Source of the DNA: Paenibacillus ottowii
GTDB lineage: Bacteria; Bacillota; Bacilli; Paenibacillales; Paenibacillaceae
Direction: 5' to 3'
Assembly (NCBI RefSeq): GCF_006874425.1
Contig: NZ_VIJZ01000009.1
Location: 124,001-188,000 of the forward strand
Length of the DNA stretch: 64,000 bases
Part shown: positions 36,546 through 48,050 of the stretch, one piece after another
How positions within the stretch are numbered: position 1 is the first letter of the stretch
Layout of the letters: each line of letters opens with the position of its first letter
Position numbers and translations under genes: made by a program
The notes under the pieces: model-generated
What the model was told of the DNA's origin: nothing
Databases searched by the model: none
Seen by the model: only the letters and a program-made list of their open reading frames with translations

Positions 36546-37379
36546 TTAGATAGTACGGCGCCGCGACCAGCGCTGAATACTGTTAATCACGAATAACAGT
36601 ACGAATGAAATGACCAGCAGCATCAGCGCCACAGCTGTCGCCCCTGCATAGTCATTTTGCTCCAGCTTGGACATGATGAGCAGCGGAGCAATCTCGGTCT
36701 TCATCGGCATATTGCCGGAGATGAAGACGACAGAGCCGTACTCGCCAATGCCGCGGGCAAAGGCGAGCGCAAATCCCGTCAGCAGCGGCGGCACCAGCTC
36801 CGGCACAATAACGCTGCGGAAGGTACGCCATCTGCCCGCTCCCAGCGTAGCAGCTACCTCCTCTTCATCCTTGTCCAGCTCCTCCAACACCGGCTGAACT
36901 GTCCGTACGACGAACGGAATACCAATAAACATCAACGCGAGCGTAATCCCTGTCTGTGAGTATGCCAATTTCCACCCAAGCGGTTCAAACAGTGAACCGA
37001 TCCAGCCGTTCTGTGCATATAGAGCGGTCAACGCGACCCCTGCCACTGCCGTGGGCAAAGCAAAGGGCAGATCAATGACCGCATCAAAAACTCTTTTCCC
37101 TGGAAACTCATAACGTACCAGCACCCAGGCGATCAATAAACCAAGAAATAGATCGATCAGCGCCGCAGCCGCGGCACACAAAAAGCTCACCTTGTAGGAA
37201 GCTAGCACCCTGGCATCTGTTGCAACATCCCAAAATTTCTCCCATGTCAGTCCGGTCGAATTCAGGAGCAGTGCTGATAATGGCACCAGCACCACCAGAC
37301 TGAGGTACAGCACACTATAACCCATTGTTAACCCGAACCCGGGAAGTACGCGTTTTCCGGTGGCTTGCATTTGACTCAT
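36546..37379 (-). CDS. cysT: Sulfate/thiosulfate ABC transporter permease CysT
   Basis: Permease of 277 residues, six helices, with the coupling segment [31 protein letters not shown] and [22 protein letters not shown], diagnostic of CysT/CysU. About 140 nt separate it from cysW; that gap holds three near-identical GTTAC(A/C)TTAG(C/T)TAGA-like repeats around 36480-36550 of unknown role. Partner of CysW in the sulfate channel. Confidence 0.92.
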   Translation of the reverse strand: MSQMQATGKRVLPGFGLTMGYSVLYLSLVVLVPLSALLLNSTGLTWEKFWDVATDARVLASYKVSFLCAAAAALIDLFLGLLIAWVLVRYEFPGKRVFDAVIDLPFALPTAVAGVALTALYAQNGWIGSLFEPLGWKLAYSQTGITLALMFIGIPFVVRTVQPVLEELDKDEEEVAATLGAGRWRTFRSVIVPELVPPLLTGFALAFARGIGEYGSVVFISGNMPMKTEIAPLLIMSKLEQNDYAGATAVALMLLVISFVLLFVINSIQRWSRRRTI

Positions 37380-37458
37380 GTTCTGTCCATCCCTCTCTGC
37401 ATCCTTTGACTATGACACTCGCGTCTACCGATCCACTCGCCTTTAGAATCCACGTATG

Positions 37459-38523
37459 TTATGAACTACCGGGTACATAAATCTGGTCAAAAATACCCTT
37501 GTCGCTAAAATGCTTTTGCTGTGTCTCTTTCCAAGTCCCGAATACATCCTTCAAGGTTACAAGCTCCAGCTTTGGGAACCGATCCTTGAACTTTGCCGCC
37601 ACACTCTCCAGTGTTGGGCGATAATAATGTTCGGCAGCAATGGTTTGGCCTTCTTCACTGTACAGATATTTCAAATACGCGTCCGCCACCTCGCGTGTAC
37701 CTTTTTTATCTACCACTTTATCGACTATCGCGACCGGAGGCTCAGCCAAAATACTGATCGACGGATACACGATATCGAATTTATCCGCACCTAGCTCCTT
37801 TACGGAGAGCAATGCTTCATTTTCCCAAGCGATCAGCACATCGCCAATTCCACGCTCTACGAAAGTCGTCGTCGCTCCACGTGCTCCGCTATCCAGTACC
37901 GGCACATGCTTATACAACTCCTGTACAAACTGCTGTGCTTTGGCTTCATCGTTATTGTTCTTTTTGAGCGCATAGGCCCAGGCTGCAAGATAGTTCCAGC
38001 GGGCTCCGCCCGAGGTTTTAGGGTTTGGTGTAATGACCTGCACATCACCGCGGATCAAATCGTCCCAATCCTTGATTCCCTTTGGGTTCCCTTTACGTAC
38101 CAAGAACACGATGGTTGATGTGTACGGGGAACTGTTATGCTCATATTTACTTTGCCAGCCCTCTTTAACAAGTCCTTTTTCCTGCAACGCATCAATATCA
38201 TAGCCTAGAGCCAGTGTAACCACGTCTGCATCCAGTCCGTCCTGCACAGAGCGGCTTTGCTTGCCAGATCCGCCGTGGGATTGCTTGATGGTAACCTTCT
38301 GCCCTTTCTCCTTCTCCCAATGGGCGGCAAATGCTTTATTATACGCCTCATACAACTCACGGGTCGGGTCATAAGAAACATTGAGCAACTCTACATCCTT
38401 GGAGCCGGAAGCAGAGCTACCATCGGCCTGCGTCCCTTCCTTGCTTGCTCCGCAAGCACTTAGCATCATCGTTAAAACCAAAGATAGCCCGAGAATAAGC
38501 CCCATTTTGTATTTCCTTTTCAT
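37459..38523 (-). CDS. sbp: Sulfate-binding lipoprotein
   Basis: Substrate-binding protein of 354 residues from the ATG at 38523, with GAGGGG 8 nt upstream. The signal peptide ends in lipobox MLSACGA. The mature part is of the sulfate/thiosulfate type: [12 protein letters not shown] near the start, [13 protein letters not shown] (anion-binding loop), [19 protein letters not shown] and a late FPKLELVTL. It delivers sulfate to CysT/CysW. First gene of the operon; a structured leader lies upstream. Confidence 0.92.
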   Translation of the reverse strand: MKRKYKMGLILGLSLVLTMMLSACGASKEGTQADGSSASGSKDVELLNVSYDPTRELYEAYNKAFAAHWEKEKGQKVTIKQSHGGSGKQSRSVQDGLDADVVTLALGYDIDALQEKGLVKEGWQSKYEHNSSPYTSTIVFLVRKGNPKGIKDWDDLIRGDVQVITPNPKTSGGARWNYLAAWAYALKKNNNDEAKAQQFVQELYKHVPVLDSGARGATTTFVERGIGDVLIAWENEALLSVKELGADKFDIVYPSISILAEPPVAIVDKVVDKKGTREVADAYLKYLYSEEGQTIAAEHYYRPTLESVAAKFKDRFPKLELVTLKDVFGTWKETQQKHFSDKGIFDQIYVPGSS

Positions 38524-38593
38524 CAAGACACCCCTCATTCTATGTAATTTGTAAATACACATTTATTTACGCCTGTTATTTACAGACAGACTT

Positions 38594-38685
38594 AAAAAAA
38601 AGAGCGGAGAATTCCCTGATGCAGCCCTGATAGGTCAAACCTGTCGCGTGTACAGTGTCTGCCTGCTGTTCCTAGAGTTCTCCGC
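38594..38685 (-). promoter_or_regulatory. Attenuator-like structured leader of the sulfate operon
   Basis: On the minus strand, GCGGAGAA and TTCTCCGC (38678-38685 and 38604-38611) enclose a 66-nt region with further pairing potential, including AGGT/ACCT. It is followed immediately by TCT and a run of eight T. This is an intrinsic terminator with an unusually large, probably branched loop, about 70 nt before the sbp start. It does not match the SAM (S-box) or T-box consensus. A cis-acting sulfur-responsive RNA is possible. Confidence 0.5.
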
Positions 38686-38887
38686 CAGAATGGCAAGGTT
38701 ATACTTAATGCTTTAATTCCTACCTGTTTAATGAGTTATATGGATATAATACGAGAGTTTATGAGGGATGTCAAACCTTTTTTTAGCATGGGATGGTCTA
38801 TAATTTGCATTCGAAAGGGGGGGACAGTCAGAAACATCTTGTACGTTTCCGACCGCCTAGAGGGCAAGTACACGCGTGGACTACGAC

Positions 38888-39571
38888 TTAGTTGGCTACC
38901 GTTTCAAGATTAATCGAAAAGACTCCAAATTGCTTCGGATTATCCGTAGCTCTTCTCAGCCACAGTTCACCCGATCCCACCATAACTCCCTGATAATTAA
39001 CAAACAAATCATCTGTCTTTTGGTTCATTAGTGCTTCACGAATCGCATCTGTAAAAATCTGATCATATTTGGCTATAAAATCTTTTTTGTCCGGAATCGT
39101 TAGCGACTTTTCACTATCATTGACACGCAGAGGGTACAAAATATAATTGGCTACCTTCTCCTTGTCATTGTCGGCAACCGCCTTCTGCAACGCCTTGAAT
39201 GTGTTCAAAAACGCTTTAGGATCTTGAATACCTGCTACCTCAAATGGATTTTGAGATGCACTCGGGACTGTAGGAGCAGAAGCTGCTTCCGATGAAGTTG
39301 CCGGGACGGAAGGAGCCGACTTTTGCGCATCAGTACCGCTGTTTTCTGCACTCTCACTCTCTTTAGCTGCTTTGTCACTTTGGTTTGAATCGCTCTGATT
39401 GCCTCCAGCTTTGTTCTCGATCATGCTTGTACTGCTCCCAGGATCACTCGTTCCAGCATTATTATCCTGGCCACAGCCGGTAAGAGCTACAAATGTAAGT
39501 GTAAGTAAAATGGCTGTAAGGGACAGCCTCCGTGACATTTTGTGATTATTGGATTCATGATTTTTGGGCAC
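38888..39571 (-). CDS. Exported lipoprotein of unknown function
   Basis: A 227-residue protein. After 11 polar residues a signal peptide leads to lipobox ALTGCGQ near residue 33. A low-complexity Ser/Asn/Ala/Thr-rich linker runs to about residue 110, then a compact C-terminal domain (NPFEVAGIQDPKAFLNTFKALQ onward) that I do not assign; its NYILYPLRVN and VGSGELWLRR pattern recalls small lipoproteins of the NTF2-like type, but this is uncertain. It starts at GTG 39571 with AAAGGATG upstream. Confidence 0.7.
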   Translation of the reverse strand: MPKNHESNNHKMSRRLSLTAILLTLTFVALTGCGQDNNAGTSDPGSSTSMIENKAGGNQSDSNQSDKAAKESESAENSGTDAQKSAPSVPATSSEAASAPTVPSASQNPFEVAGIQDPKAFLNTFKALQKAVADNDKEKVANYILYPLRVNDSEKSLTIPDKKDFIAKYDQIFTDAIREALMNQKTDDLFVNYQGVMVGSGELWLRRATDNPKQFGVFSINLETVAN

Positions 39572-39687
39572 AACGGGTCATCCTTTCTGCTTTCTACTCT
39601 GACCTATTCTGTTCATTAAGTCTTTAACCGTTCTATTGTAACATAAGTAGACTAATGACCGCATGTCGTGCCCATTCTGGAAGGAGC

Positions 39688-40176
39688 TTACAGTGTGATA
39701 TATGCGAAGGTTTTAACGTTTCCTTGTGATCCATCATCCGTACTCACTTTTAAAATCAGCTCATTCAAGGAATCCGCTCCGCTCTGCCCCTCTGGCTTAA
39801 TAAACAGCAGATCATGGCGTTCTCCCGGCTGCAACGTTCGGCTGGAAAATCCGCTTGTTGTACCTTGTAAGTCTGATCCATTCGAACTGTTGAGCTTGTA
39901 TTGTACGGGTTGCTTTCCTGTATTCTTGATGCTGATGTATAGCTTGCGTCCCTCTTCAAATCTAAATTCTGTTTGTCCTTGTCCCCCAAATTGCATGAAT
40001 TGGTCATGTACGATACGCTTCGCTGCTTCTCCTTGCTTATTTTGCTTGCTAAGCGGAGCTGCTGGGTGCGTTACACTCGCCGTTGATGTAGTATACGTGT
40101 TCGTCGGAAAGTTAGCCAAAGTGACATAACCTACGATCACCCCCGCCACGCCCATCCAAACCCATTTTTCCACCAT
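39688..40176 (-). CDS. Membrane-anchored or secreted protein, unknown
   Basis: A 162-residue protein starting at ATG 40176, which has GGGAGGG about 7 nt upstream. An N-terminal hydrophobic helix (residues 4-24) is followed by an Ala/Thr-rich linker and a beta-rich domain from about residue 60. The pattern FRFEEGRKLYISIKNTGKQPVQYKL and LQPGERHDLLF resembles small immunoglobulin-like domains for extracellular display. No family assigned. It lies between the lipoprotein and the deo operon without clear linkage. Confidence 0.65.
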   Translation of the reverse strand: MVEKWVWMGVAGVIVGYVTLANFPTNTYTTSTASVTHPAAPLSKQNKQGEAAKRIVHDQFMQFGGQGQTEFRFEEGRKLYISIKNTGKQPVQYKLNSSNGSDLQGTTSGFSSRTLQPGERHDLLFIKPEGQSGADSLNELILKVSTDDGSQGNVKTFAYITL

Positions 40177-40405
40177 TTCAATCCCTCCCACATAAGATAT
40201 GCTGAAGCTACACTATATCAATTCAGTCGTCACCATGATTGCACAGATGGAACGGCTTATCTTCTATAAAAAACCAAACTCATATCTATTATGAGTCTGG
40301 CTGTCATATTTCTCAAACTTGTTCAAAGGAATCCATCCGGTGGTTCTCTAGTATAGACTGCTTTATAATGCTGTCGTCAGTTGTCTCAGTAAAGAACGAC
40401 AAAAA

Positions 40406-40438
40406 AGCCGGAAGCCCTTTAAGCTAAGGACTCCGGCT
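40406..40438 (-). terminator. Terminator of the deo operon
   Basis: Stem AGCCGGA/TCCGGCT; on the minus strand it is followed by TTTTTT, 45 nt after the pdp stop. Confidence 0.85.
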
Positions 40439-40482
40439 CTATAATCATGAATTGCTATTAACTTACGCAGTACAGCTATAGC

Positions 40483-41784
40483 TTACTCTGTCACCGTTCC
40501 GTAGATCAGCACGGGTGCTTCCGCATGATCCGCAATACGGATGTTCGCGTAGATTTTCTCTATTACTTGGTCCACGTCTTCACGGTTCGCATGGATTGTA
40601 ACCAGTGAATCGCCTTTTTGAACTGCATCGCCGACTTTTTTGTTCAGCATCAAGCCGACAGCCAGATCGATCTCGGATTCTTTGGTTGCACGACCTGCCC
40701 CCAGCAGCATCGCGGCAGTACCGATTTCATCAGCCACGATTTCAGCTACCACACCGTCCTGCTTTGCAGGCACTTCAATAAGATACTGTGCTTGTGGCAG
40801 GCGTTCTGGATGATCCACTACAGAAGCGTCGCCTCCCTGGTTCGCAATAAACTCTTTGAATTTCTCCAGTGCTTTGCCGTTACGAATGACCTCTTTGAGC
40901 TTCTCTTCAGCGTCTTCGAGAGAGTCTGCTTTCCCAGCCAAAAATACCATCTGACTGCCCAAAGCCATACACAGATCTTCCAGATCTTTGGGTCCTTCAC
41001 CGCGCAGCGTATCAATCGCTTCTTTAACTTCCAGTGAGTTCCCGATAGCTAGCCCCAACGGTTGACTCATGTCAGAAATAACCGCCATGGTCTTACGACC
41101 CACATTGTTCCCGATGCTTACCATGGCATGTGCCAGTTCTTTGGCATCTTCTACTGTTTTCATGAATGCGCCCGCACCTGTCTTGACATCCAGTACGATG
41201 GCATCAGAGCCGGCAGCAATTTTCTTACTCATAATCGAGCTGGCAATCAGCGGAATCGAATTTACCGTTGCTGTAACATCACGCAAGGCATACAACTTTT
41301 TATCCGCAGGTGTCAGGTTGCCGCTTTGTCCGACGACCGCAATTTTGCTGCGATTTACCAAATCCACGAATTCATCCTTGGTGATTTCCACGTGAAAGCC
41401 TGCAATGGCCTCCAGCTTGTCGATCGTTCCACCCGTATGACCCAGGCCGCGACCTGACATTTTGGCCACTGGAATGTCTAAGGCTGCTACAAGCGGAGCC
41501 AGTACCAGTGTTGTCGTATCACCCACACCGCCAGTGGAGTGCTTATCGACCTTTACCCCTTCAATCGCGGACAAATCAATCGTATCTCCTGAATGAACCA
41601 TTGCCATGGTCAAATTAGCACGTTCCCGTTCGTTCATATCTTGGAAGAAAATAGACATCGCCAATGCACTGACCTGATAATCAGGAATTTCACCCTGAGT
41701 ATAGCCTTGGATAATAAAGTTAATTTCCTCAGTGCTCAGTTCTTTTCCATCACGTTTTTTTTCAATCAAGTCTACCATTCTCAT
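40483..41784 (-). CDS. pdp: Pyrimidine-nucleoside phosphorylase
   Basis: Enzyme of 433 residues that phosphorolyses thymidine, uridine and deoxyuridine to base plus (deoxy)ribose-1-phosphate. The phosphate-binding segment [13 protein letters not shown] is near residue 82, and [17 protein letters not shown] follows. The C-terminal barrel-sandwich domain ([22 protein letters not shown]) is complete. Last gene of the deoxynucleoside operon; a second in-frame ATG two codons in is also possible. Confidence 0.95.
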   Translation of the reverse strand: MRMVDLIEKKRDGKELSTEEINFIIQGYTQGEIPDYQVSALAMSIFFQDMNERERANLTMAMVHSGDTIDLSAIEGVKVDKHSTGGVGDTTTLVLAPLVAALDIPVAKMSGRGLGHTGGTIDKLEAIAGFHVEITKDEFVDLVNRSKIAVVGQSGNLTPADKKLYALRDVTATVNSIPLIASSIMSKKIAAGSDAIVLDVKTGAGAFMKTVEDAKELAHAMVSIGNNVGRKTMAVISDMSQPLGLAIGNSLEVKEAIDTLRGEGPKDLEDLCMALGSQMVFLAGKADSLEDAEEKLKEVIRNGKALEKFKEFIANQGGDASVVDHPERLPQAQYLIEVPAKQDGVVAEIVADEIGTAAMLLGAGRATKESEIDLAVGLMLNKKVGDAVQKGDSLVTIHANREDVDQVIEKIYANIRIADHAEAPVLIYGTVTE

Positions 41785-41816
41785 ATGTCATTTCTCCTCA
41801 CTGTGCCTATGATCGT

Positions 41817-42524
41817 TTACAGGGATACTGCTGTTTCCAGTGCAACTTCCATCATTTCTTTAAACGTGGTTTGCCGTTCTTCTGCTGTCGTTTCTTCACC
41901 CGTCAGCAAATGATCGCTCACCGTCAGAATGGTCAGGGCGTTTACGCCAAACTTGGCTGCCAGCGTATATAAAGCCGAAGTTTCCATTTCCACACCCAGC
42001 ACGCCGTATTCCATCAGCTTTTGGACCACTGATTTGTCATCACGGTAGAAGCTGTCTGAGCTGAATACGTTGCCGACATGCATGTTTAGCCCTTTGGCAA
42101 CACCGCGATCATAAGCCTCCTTTAAAAGAGGGAAGCTAGCAATCGGTGAGAAATCATAGCCGCCAAAGATATGGCGGTTCATGCCGGAATCTGTACAGGA
42201 TGCCTGTGCCAAAATGACGTCACGAACATGCACGTGCTCCTTCATTCCACCGCATGTACCCACGCGGAACAAGTTTTTCACCCCGTACTCGCTAATCAGT
42301 TCGTTGACATAAATACTGATGGAAGGCAGTCCCATCCCGGTTCCCTGTACAGACAGGCGTTTTCCTTGGTACGTTCCCGTGAATCCGAGCATTCCGCGCA
42401 CCTCATTGTAGCAGGTCACGTCCTCCAGATACGTTTCAGCGATAAACTTTGCCCGTAGCGGGTCTCCTGGCAGCAAAATCGTTTCTGCAATCTCTCCAGG
42501 TTTGGCTCCAATGTGTACACTCAT
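41817..42524 (-). CDS. deoD: Purine-nucleoside phosphorylase, hexameric type
   Basis: DeoD-type phosphorylase, 235 residues from the ATG at 42524 with GGAGGAAT upstream. Phosphate-binding [14 protein letters not shown], the FRVGTCGG loop and catalytic-site SDSFYRDD and VEMETSALY are present. It converts purine (deoxy)nucleosides to base and sugar-1-phosphate. It works with the pyrimidine phosphorylase and feeds the phosphopentomutase encoded upstream. Confidence 0.95.
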   Translation of the reverse strand: MSVHIGAKPGEIAETILLPGDPLRAKFIAETYLEDVTCYNEVRGMLGFTGTYQGKRLSVQGTGMGLPSISIYVNELISEYGVKNLFRVGTCGGMKEHVHVRDVILAQASCTDSGMNRHIFGGYDFSPIASFPLLKEAYDRGVAKGLNMHVGNVFSSDSFYRDDKSVVQKLMEYGVLGVEMETSALYTLAAKFGVNALTILTVSDHLLTGEETTAEERQTTFKEMMEVALETAVSL

Positions 42525-42601
42525 GTTTTTATTCCTCCGTCCCATTTATCCACGCTTATAATATTACTAATCTTCCTGTCTGCACTTTTGCCGGCCCTGG
42601 A

Positions 42602-43786
42602 TTACTGAAGCTCTGCCAAAAAGCTGGTTCCATGTTCAGGCAGTTTTACACCAAAGTTATCTGCTACAGTTGCTCCAATATCCGCAAACGTCTTACGAAC
42701 CGCCAGTTCCTTGCCTCCATCTACAAAACGAGGAGAATATGCCAGCAAAGGCACATATTCGCGGGTATGATCCGTTCCACGATAGGTTGGGTCATTCCCA
42801 TGGTCTGCGGTGATGATCAATAGATCGTCATCGGTCATTTTGGCGAAGACCTCTGGCAGACGGGCATCATAATCGTCCAAGGCTTGACCGTATCCCTGCG
42901 GATCACGGCGGTGGCCGTACACAGCGTCAAAGTCCACCAAATTCAAGAAGCTTAATCCGGTGAATTCCTCGTCCAGCGTAGCCACCAGCTTATCCATGCC
43001 ATCCATGTTGGACACTGTGCGCACGGCCTTTGTTACACCCTCACCGTCATAAATGTCAGAGATTTTACCCAAGGCGATTACATCCAGTCCTGCATCCTTC
43101 AGTTCATTCATTGTGGTACGACCAAACGGCTTGAGCGCATAATCATGTCGATTGGAGGTACGAGAGAAGTTGCCTGGCTCGCCTACGAACGGACGGGCAA
43201 TAATGCGACCCAGCATGTACGGATCTTCCAGCGTAATTTTACGGCAGAACTCACAGATCTCGTAGAGCTCCTTCAAAGGTACAACTTCCTCATGAGCAGC
43301 AATTTGCAGCACTGAATCCGCTGAGGTATAGATGATGAGTGCGCCGGTTTTCACATGTTCTTCGCCCAGCTCGTCAATGATTTCCGTACCGCTGGCTGGC
43401 TTGTTGCCAATGACTTTGCGGCCTGTATGCTCCTCAATGCGCTGAATCAGCTCATCTGGAAACCCGTCCGGGAATACACGGAAAGGAACCGCAATATTCA
43501 AGCCCATGATTTCCCAGTGACCTGTCATCGTATCCTTGCCATTGGAGGCTTCCTGCATTTTGGTGTAATAAGCAAGTGGCTTATCGGCCGCTGGCACACC
43601 TTGTATGGAACGAATGTTGGACAGACCGAGCTTAGCCATATTCGGCATGTTCAGCCCGCCGCGTTCGCGCGCAATATGACCAAGTGTATCTACATCATAA
43701 TCATCAAACTGGGCAGCATCCGGTGCTTCGCCAATACCAACCGAGTCCATAACGACCAAGTGAATCCGTTTAAATTTAGACATCAT
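42602..43786 (-). CDS. deoB: Phosphopentomutase
   Basis: Alkaline-phosphatase-superfamily mutase of 394 residues. Metal-binding start [13 protein letters not shown], the phosphothreonine region [11 protein letters not shown], the motif [13 protein letters not shown], and the late metal ligands [10 protein letters not shown] and [12 protein letters not shown]. It converts (deoxy)ribose-1-phosphate to the 5-phosphate. It lies between the nucleoside transporter and the purine phosphorylase. Confidence 0.95.
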   Translation of the reverse strand: MMSKFKRIHLVVMDSVGIGEAPDAAQFDDYDVDTLGHIARERGGLNMPNMAKLGLSNIRSIQGVPAADKPLAYYTKMQEASNGKDTMTGHWEIMGLNIAVPFRVFPDGFPDELIQRIEEHTGRKVIGNKPASGTEIIDELGEEHVKTGALIIYTSADSVLQIAAHEEVVPLKELYEICEFCRKITLEDPYMLGRIIARPFVGEPGNFSRTSNRHDYALKPFGRTTMNELKDAGLDVIALGKISDIYDGEGVTKAVRTVSNMDGMDKLVATLDEEFTGLSFLNLVDFDAVYGHRRDPQGYGQALDDYDARLPEVFAKMTDDDLLIITADHGNDPTYRGTDHTREYVPLLAYSPRFVDGGKELAVRKTFADIGATVADNFGVKLPEHGTSFLAELQ

Positions 43787-43815
43787 AAAAATCCTTTCCT
43801 AATTCGCTGTTTTTT

Positions 43816-44994
43816 TTACAAAAACAACCCTGCAATCGTTGCGGACAGCACGCTAACCAGCGTCGCCCCGTACAACAGCTTCAGACCAAAACGGGCCACT
43901 ACATTTCCCTGTTTTTCATGCAGACCCTTCACAGCCCCGGAAATGATACCGATGGATGAGAAGTTTGCAAAAGATACGAGGAATACCGATACGATCCCGA
44001 CCGTACGCTCGGACAAGCCTGTTTGCTTGGTCAGATCCAGCATGGCTACAAATTCGTTGGATACGAGCTTGGTAGCCATAATACTGCCCGCCTGCACGGC
44101 CTCGTTCCACGGAATCCCCATAACAAAGGCGAACGGTGCAAACACATAGCCCAGCAGCGCCTGAAAGCTGATTCCAAACAACCAGGAGAAAATGCCGTTA
44201 ACCATGGCAATCAGCGCCACAAAACCGATCAGCATCGCAGCTACCGTAATAGCAACCTTGAAACCGTCCATAATATACTCCCCGAGCATTTCGAAAAAGG
44301 ACTGCTTTTCTTCCTCTTGAACCTCCAGTAAATCGTCTTCCTTCTCAATCTTGTACGGATTAATAATGGAGGCGATAATAAAGCCGCCAAACAGGTTCAG
44401 CACCAATGCGGTAACCACATATTTGGGGTCCAGCATTTGCATGTAAGCTCCCACAATCGACATGGATACGGTAGACATCGCAGATGCACACAACGTATAC
44501 AGCCGATGTTGCGGCAGCAGACCAATTTGCTTTTTGACGGAAATAAACACTTCGGATTGACCCAGGATAGCCGAAGCTACAGCGTTGTAGGATTCCAGTT
44601 TACCCATTCCATTTACTTTGCTCAAGACAAGCCCGATATATTTAATAATGAAAGGCAGCACTTTCACATATTGTAAAATCCCGATCAATGCGGAAATGAA
44701 CACAATCGGCAGCAGTACTCCGATAAAGAACGGTGCTGCCCCTTCATTGGCAATTCCGCCAAATACAAAGTTGATCCCTTCGCTTGCATATCCCAAGAGA
44801 CTGTTGAACCCAGCTGCAAAGCCCTTGACCAAAAATTCACCAATCCCTGTGTTCAGCAATACAAACGCTAGCGCCGCCTGCAAGACAACCATAACCACCA
44901 GTGGACGATACCTGATTTTACGTTTGTCACTACTGGCAACGTAAGTAAGTGCAAATACAACGAGCAATCCCACCAGCGCGATTACATATTTCAT
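43816..44994 (-). CDS. nupC: Concentrative nucleoside transporter NupC
   Basis: CNT-family symporter of 392 residues with about ten membrane segments. Conserved segments [26 protein letters not shown] and [18 protein letters not shown] include the substrate- and cation-binding residues. It imports nucleosides for the phosphorylases of the same operon. Confidence 0.94.
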   Translation of the reverse strand: MKYVIALVGLLVVFALTYVASSDKRKIRYRPLVVMVVLQAALAFVLLNTGIGEFLVKGFAAGFNSLLGYASEGINFVFGGIANEGAAPFFIGVLLPIVFISALIGILQYVKVLPFIIKYIGLVLSKVNGMGKLESYNAVASAILGQSEVFISVKKQIGLLPQHRLYTLCASAMSTVSMSIVGAYMQMLDPKYVVTALVLNLFGGFIIASIINPYKIEKEDDLLEVQEEEKQSFFEMLGEYIMDGFKVAITVAAMLIGFVALIAMVNGIFSWLFGISFQALLGYVFAPFAFVMGIPWNEAVQAGSIMATKLVSNEFVAMLDLTKQTGLSERTVGIVSVFLVSFANFSSIGIISGAVKGLHEKQGNVVARFGLKLLYGATLVSVLSATIAGLFL

Positions 44995-45069
44995 TTCAAT
45001 TCCTCCTCATTACATTAAGCGCTTACATTGACCATAAAAAGAATGCGCCCCAAAGAGGCATTCTTTTTT

Positions 45070-45495
<426 letters not shown>

Positions 45496-46158
45496 TTAGT
45501 AGGAAGATGTAGATTGCTCGCCCTCGATGATTTTTACACCGGAACTTGCACCGATCCGGCTTGAGCCAGCTTCTACTAATTTTTGCACATCCTCCAGGCT
45601 GCGTACGCCGCCGGAAGCTTTAACACCAATCTCAGGTCCTACCGTTTTGCGCATCAAGGCTACGTCTTCCACAGTAGCTCCACCTGTAGAGAATCCCGTC
45701 GAAGTTTTTACAAAATTCGCTCCGGCTTTGACAGACAGCTCACATGCCAGTACCTTCTCTTCGTTTGTTAGCAGGCAGGTTTCGATAATCACTTTGACCA
45801 GCGTACCTGCAGCAGCTTCCACAACCGCACGAATATCCTTTTCTACGAGTTCCAGATCACGTGCCTTCAAGGCGCCGATATTAATAACCATATCCACCTC
45901 AGTCGCACCGTTAGCAATCGCATCTTTCGTTTCAAATGCTTTCGTTGCCGACGTGTTCGCTCCCAGTGGGAAACCGATAACCGTACAGATAGCTACGCCT
46001 GTACCTGCAAGCTGTTCGGCTGCATAGGCTACCCACGCCGGATTTACACATACGGAAGCAAACTGGTATTTTTTCGCCTCAGCAGTCAACTTTGTAATTT
46101 CGTCCTTCGTCGCATCTGCACGCAACAATGTATGATCGATTAATGCTGCAATGTTCAT
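45496..46158 (-). CDS. deoC: Deoxyribose-phosphate aldolase
   Basis: Class I aldolase of 220 residues. The Schiff-base lysine is in [26 protein letters not shown] opens the protein and [14 protein letters not shown] holds the second active-site lysine. It splits deoxyribose-5-phosphate to acetaldehyde and glyceraldehyde-3-phosphate, the last step of the pathway. First structural gene of the operon, with AAGGAG about 9 nt before ATG 46158. Confidence 0.95.
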   Translation of the reverse strand: MNIAALIDHTLLRADATKDEITKLTAEAKKYQFASVCVNPAWVAYAAEQLAGTGVAICTVIGFPLGANTSATKAFETKDAIANGATEVDMVINIGALKARDLELVEKDIRAVVEAAAGTLVKVIIETCLLTNEEKVLACELSVKAGANFVKTSTGFSTGGATVEDVALMRKTVGPEIGVKASGGVRSLEDVQKLVEAGSSRIGASSGVKIIEGEQSTSSY

Positions 46159-46240
46159 ATCTGAAAGCTCCTTCATTCAATAAATAGTGTGAAGAAAATG
46201 AATCGTTATTTCCCTGTGATGAGATCATCATAGCACGGCT

Positions 46241-46277
46241 TTGAACATATGTAAAACACATTTTGAAATTATGTTCA
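46241..46277. promoter_or_regulatory. DeoR operator candidate
   Basis: TGAAATTATGTTCA (46264-46277) is a quasi-palindrome like the TGAACA...TTTCA operator described for B. subtilis DeoR. A half-site TTGAACAT lies at 46241-46248. It sits between deoR and deoC, upstream of the operon. Confidence 0.55.
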
Positions 46278-46368
46278 CACTTGTACATAGGGCGTTCACC
46301 TACATTTCATATTACCCTGTAGGCCTGCGCCATAACCGTGTGTTTATTTGGAATGAGGCCAACATGCC

Positions 46369-47304
46369 CTACTGTAAAAGTGCTTGTGCCGTAAACTGAT
46401 CCGTCACCAAAATATTCGCATACTTGCCACGTAGCGATGCCCGAATAGCCTCTACTTTGCGCTGACCTCCAGCCACGAGGATGGACTTCTCCTTCTTTCG
46501 CAGCTCCGGCAAATCAATTCCCACGGTACGGCTGTTGATTTCCTGACTGCATATCTTACCTTCATCGTCAAAAAAGCGTGAGCAAATATCGCCTTTGCCG
46601 ATTTTTTGCAGCAGCTTCTGCTCTTCATGGTTAAAGTAACCTAATCGGAACAGCAGTGCATCCTCCTTGACCGTACCCACCGTAAACACCGCAATGTTCG
46701 CCTGCTTGCCAAGTTGAATGATACGCTGGATATGCCGATCCTCCTCGACCATTCTCTTAACAGCTTGACTGTCGAAAATCACGGGCAGCGGCAAATACCG
46801 AGCGATGGTGTTAAAGGCTTCTGCGAACAAATTCACGGTTTCCACCGCATAAGTGTTGACATGTGAATGGCTCACGCCTCCTTTAAGCTGAACCACCTCG
46901 ACTCCCTTGACCTGCTTTTGCTGGAGATGAAGCGCCACCGCATGCATGGTTGTTCCCCATGTCACTCCAATAATATCAGCATCCTGTACCGTTTCATGCA
47001 AATAATCGGCTGCTTTTTTGCTAATGTGCTTCTTGATCTCTTGGTAATCATTTAATGGCGAATAACAGACCAGCACGGTATCCAGCCCGTATTTCTTTTT
47101 CACCTGCTCTCCGAGCGCGTCCATATCCTCCATTGGGTCCACAATACTGATCCGCACGTATCCCTGTTCCTTGGCAGCCTGAAGTAAGCGCGATACCGTG
47201 GGTCGCGAAACCCCGAGTCTGACCGCGATGTCTTGCTGGCTATAATCGTTCAGATAGTATAATCTGGCTGCCTCGATACTTAATCGTTGCTTTTCATGAT
47301 CCAT
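46369..47304 (-). CDS. deoR: Deoxyribonucleoside regulator DeoR (SorC family)
   Basis: SorC-type repressor, 311 residues. A helix-turn-helix occupies residues 8-55 (YLNDYSQQDIAVRLGVSRPTVSRLL), followed by a sugar-phosphate-isomerase-like effector domain (DIIGVTWGTTMHAVA, VVQLKGGVSHSHVNTYAVE). The effector is deoxyribose-5-phosphate in relatives. It precedes the deo genes in the same direction, with an operator-like motif in between. Confidence 0.93.
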   Translation of the reverse strand: MDHEKQRLSIEAARLYYLNDYSQQDIAVRLGVSRPTVSRLLQAAKEQGYVRISIVDPMEDMDALGEQVKKKYGLDTVLVCYSPLNDYQEIKKHISKKAADYLHETVQDADIIGVTWGTTMHAVALHLQQKQVKGVEVVQLKGGVSHSHVNTYAVETVNLFAEAFNTIARYLPLPVIFDSQAVKRMVEEDRHIQRIIQLGKQANIAVFTVGTVKEDALLFRLGYFNHEEQKLLQKIGKGDICSRFFDDEGKICSQEINSRTVGIDLPELRKKEKSILVAGGQRKVEAIRASLRGKYANILVTDQFTAQALLQ

Positions 47305-47579
47305 TCTACCTCAACCCGCTTATCTTAAAAATGTAGTGCCATCGGACATGGGCTTAGCCCCAACATTTAAATGTAAGGGAAACTCAAAGCTACACTCTTT
47401 CCGTTTGGCTGTTATTTTGGAAGATTTAACTGCTCGTTTGTGATATTCTGTGATTAACTAAAATCATTTTACCGCATCCTCCACTTTATCGTTCCATCTA
47501 TCAAAACGCAATAGTTAACTAATTTATCGCTAGTTCACAACTTGTGATGGACTTATCTGAATATGTAAGGAGAATTGCT

Positions 47580-47993
47580 ATGTCTGAATATATTATGTGC
47601 AGTCTGGCGGACAAAAAGTTCGCATTAAACTTTCTGGAAGTAGAAGAAGTCATGAATGCCAAAAAAGGGACACCGCTTCCCTTTTCCGAAGCATGGCATG
47701 AAGGAATGGTGACCATTCGTGGCGATGTATTTACCATCCTTAATCTACGCAAGAAGCTGCTTCTTCCCGCATCAAGCGATTCCTCCGAGGACAAAATGAT
47801 TTTGCTCAGTCGTGCAAAGATTGCTTTGCTTGTCGATCAGGTGGAGGATACAGCATCTGCCGAAGACAGTCAGCTACAAAGCAATGAGGAAGAATGGCAA
47901 CGCGAATTGTTCCCTACTGTGATGGAGCATCAGGGTGCTCTTATTCCGGTATTTGATATGGACGCTTTTCTCGCATCCACCAAAACGAACTAA
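47580..47993 (+). CDS. CheW-like scaffold domain protein
   Basis: A 137-residue single CheW domain from the ATG at 47580 with AAGGAGA upstream. Typical positions are ADKKFALNFLEVEEVMN near the start, WHEGMVTIRGDVFTILNLRKKL and IALLVDQVEDTA. CheW proteins couple chemoreceptors to the CheA kinase. No chemotaxis genes are nearby, so this may be an accessory copy. Confidence 0.85.
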   Translation: MSEYIMCSLADKKFALNFLEVEEVMNAKKGTPLPFSEAWHEGMVTIRGDVFTILNLRKKLLLPASSDSSEDKMILLSRAKIALLVDQVEDTASAEDSQLQSNEEEWQRELFPTVMEHQGALIPVFDMDAFLASTKTN

Positions 47994-47997
47994 AAAA

Positions 47998-48044
47998 ATA
48001 CTCCCGTATCTTGAGCCAGCTTGCAACTCATCGTTCGGGAGTAT
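47998..48044. terminator. Bidirectional terminator between CheW-like and SPFH genes
   Basis: Arms ATACTCCCG/CGGGAGTAT with a 29-nt loop, A-rich on the left and T-rich on the right, lying between convergent genes. Confidence 0.7.
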
Positions 48045-48050
48045 TTTCTG

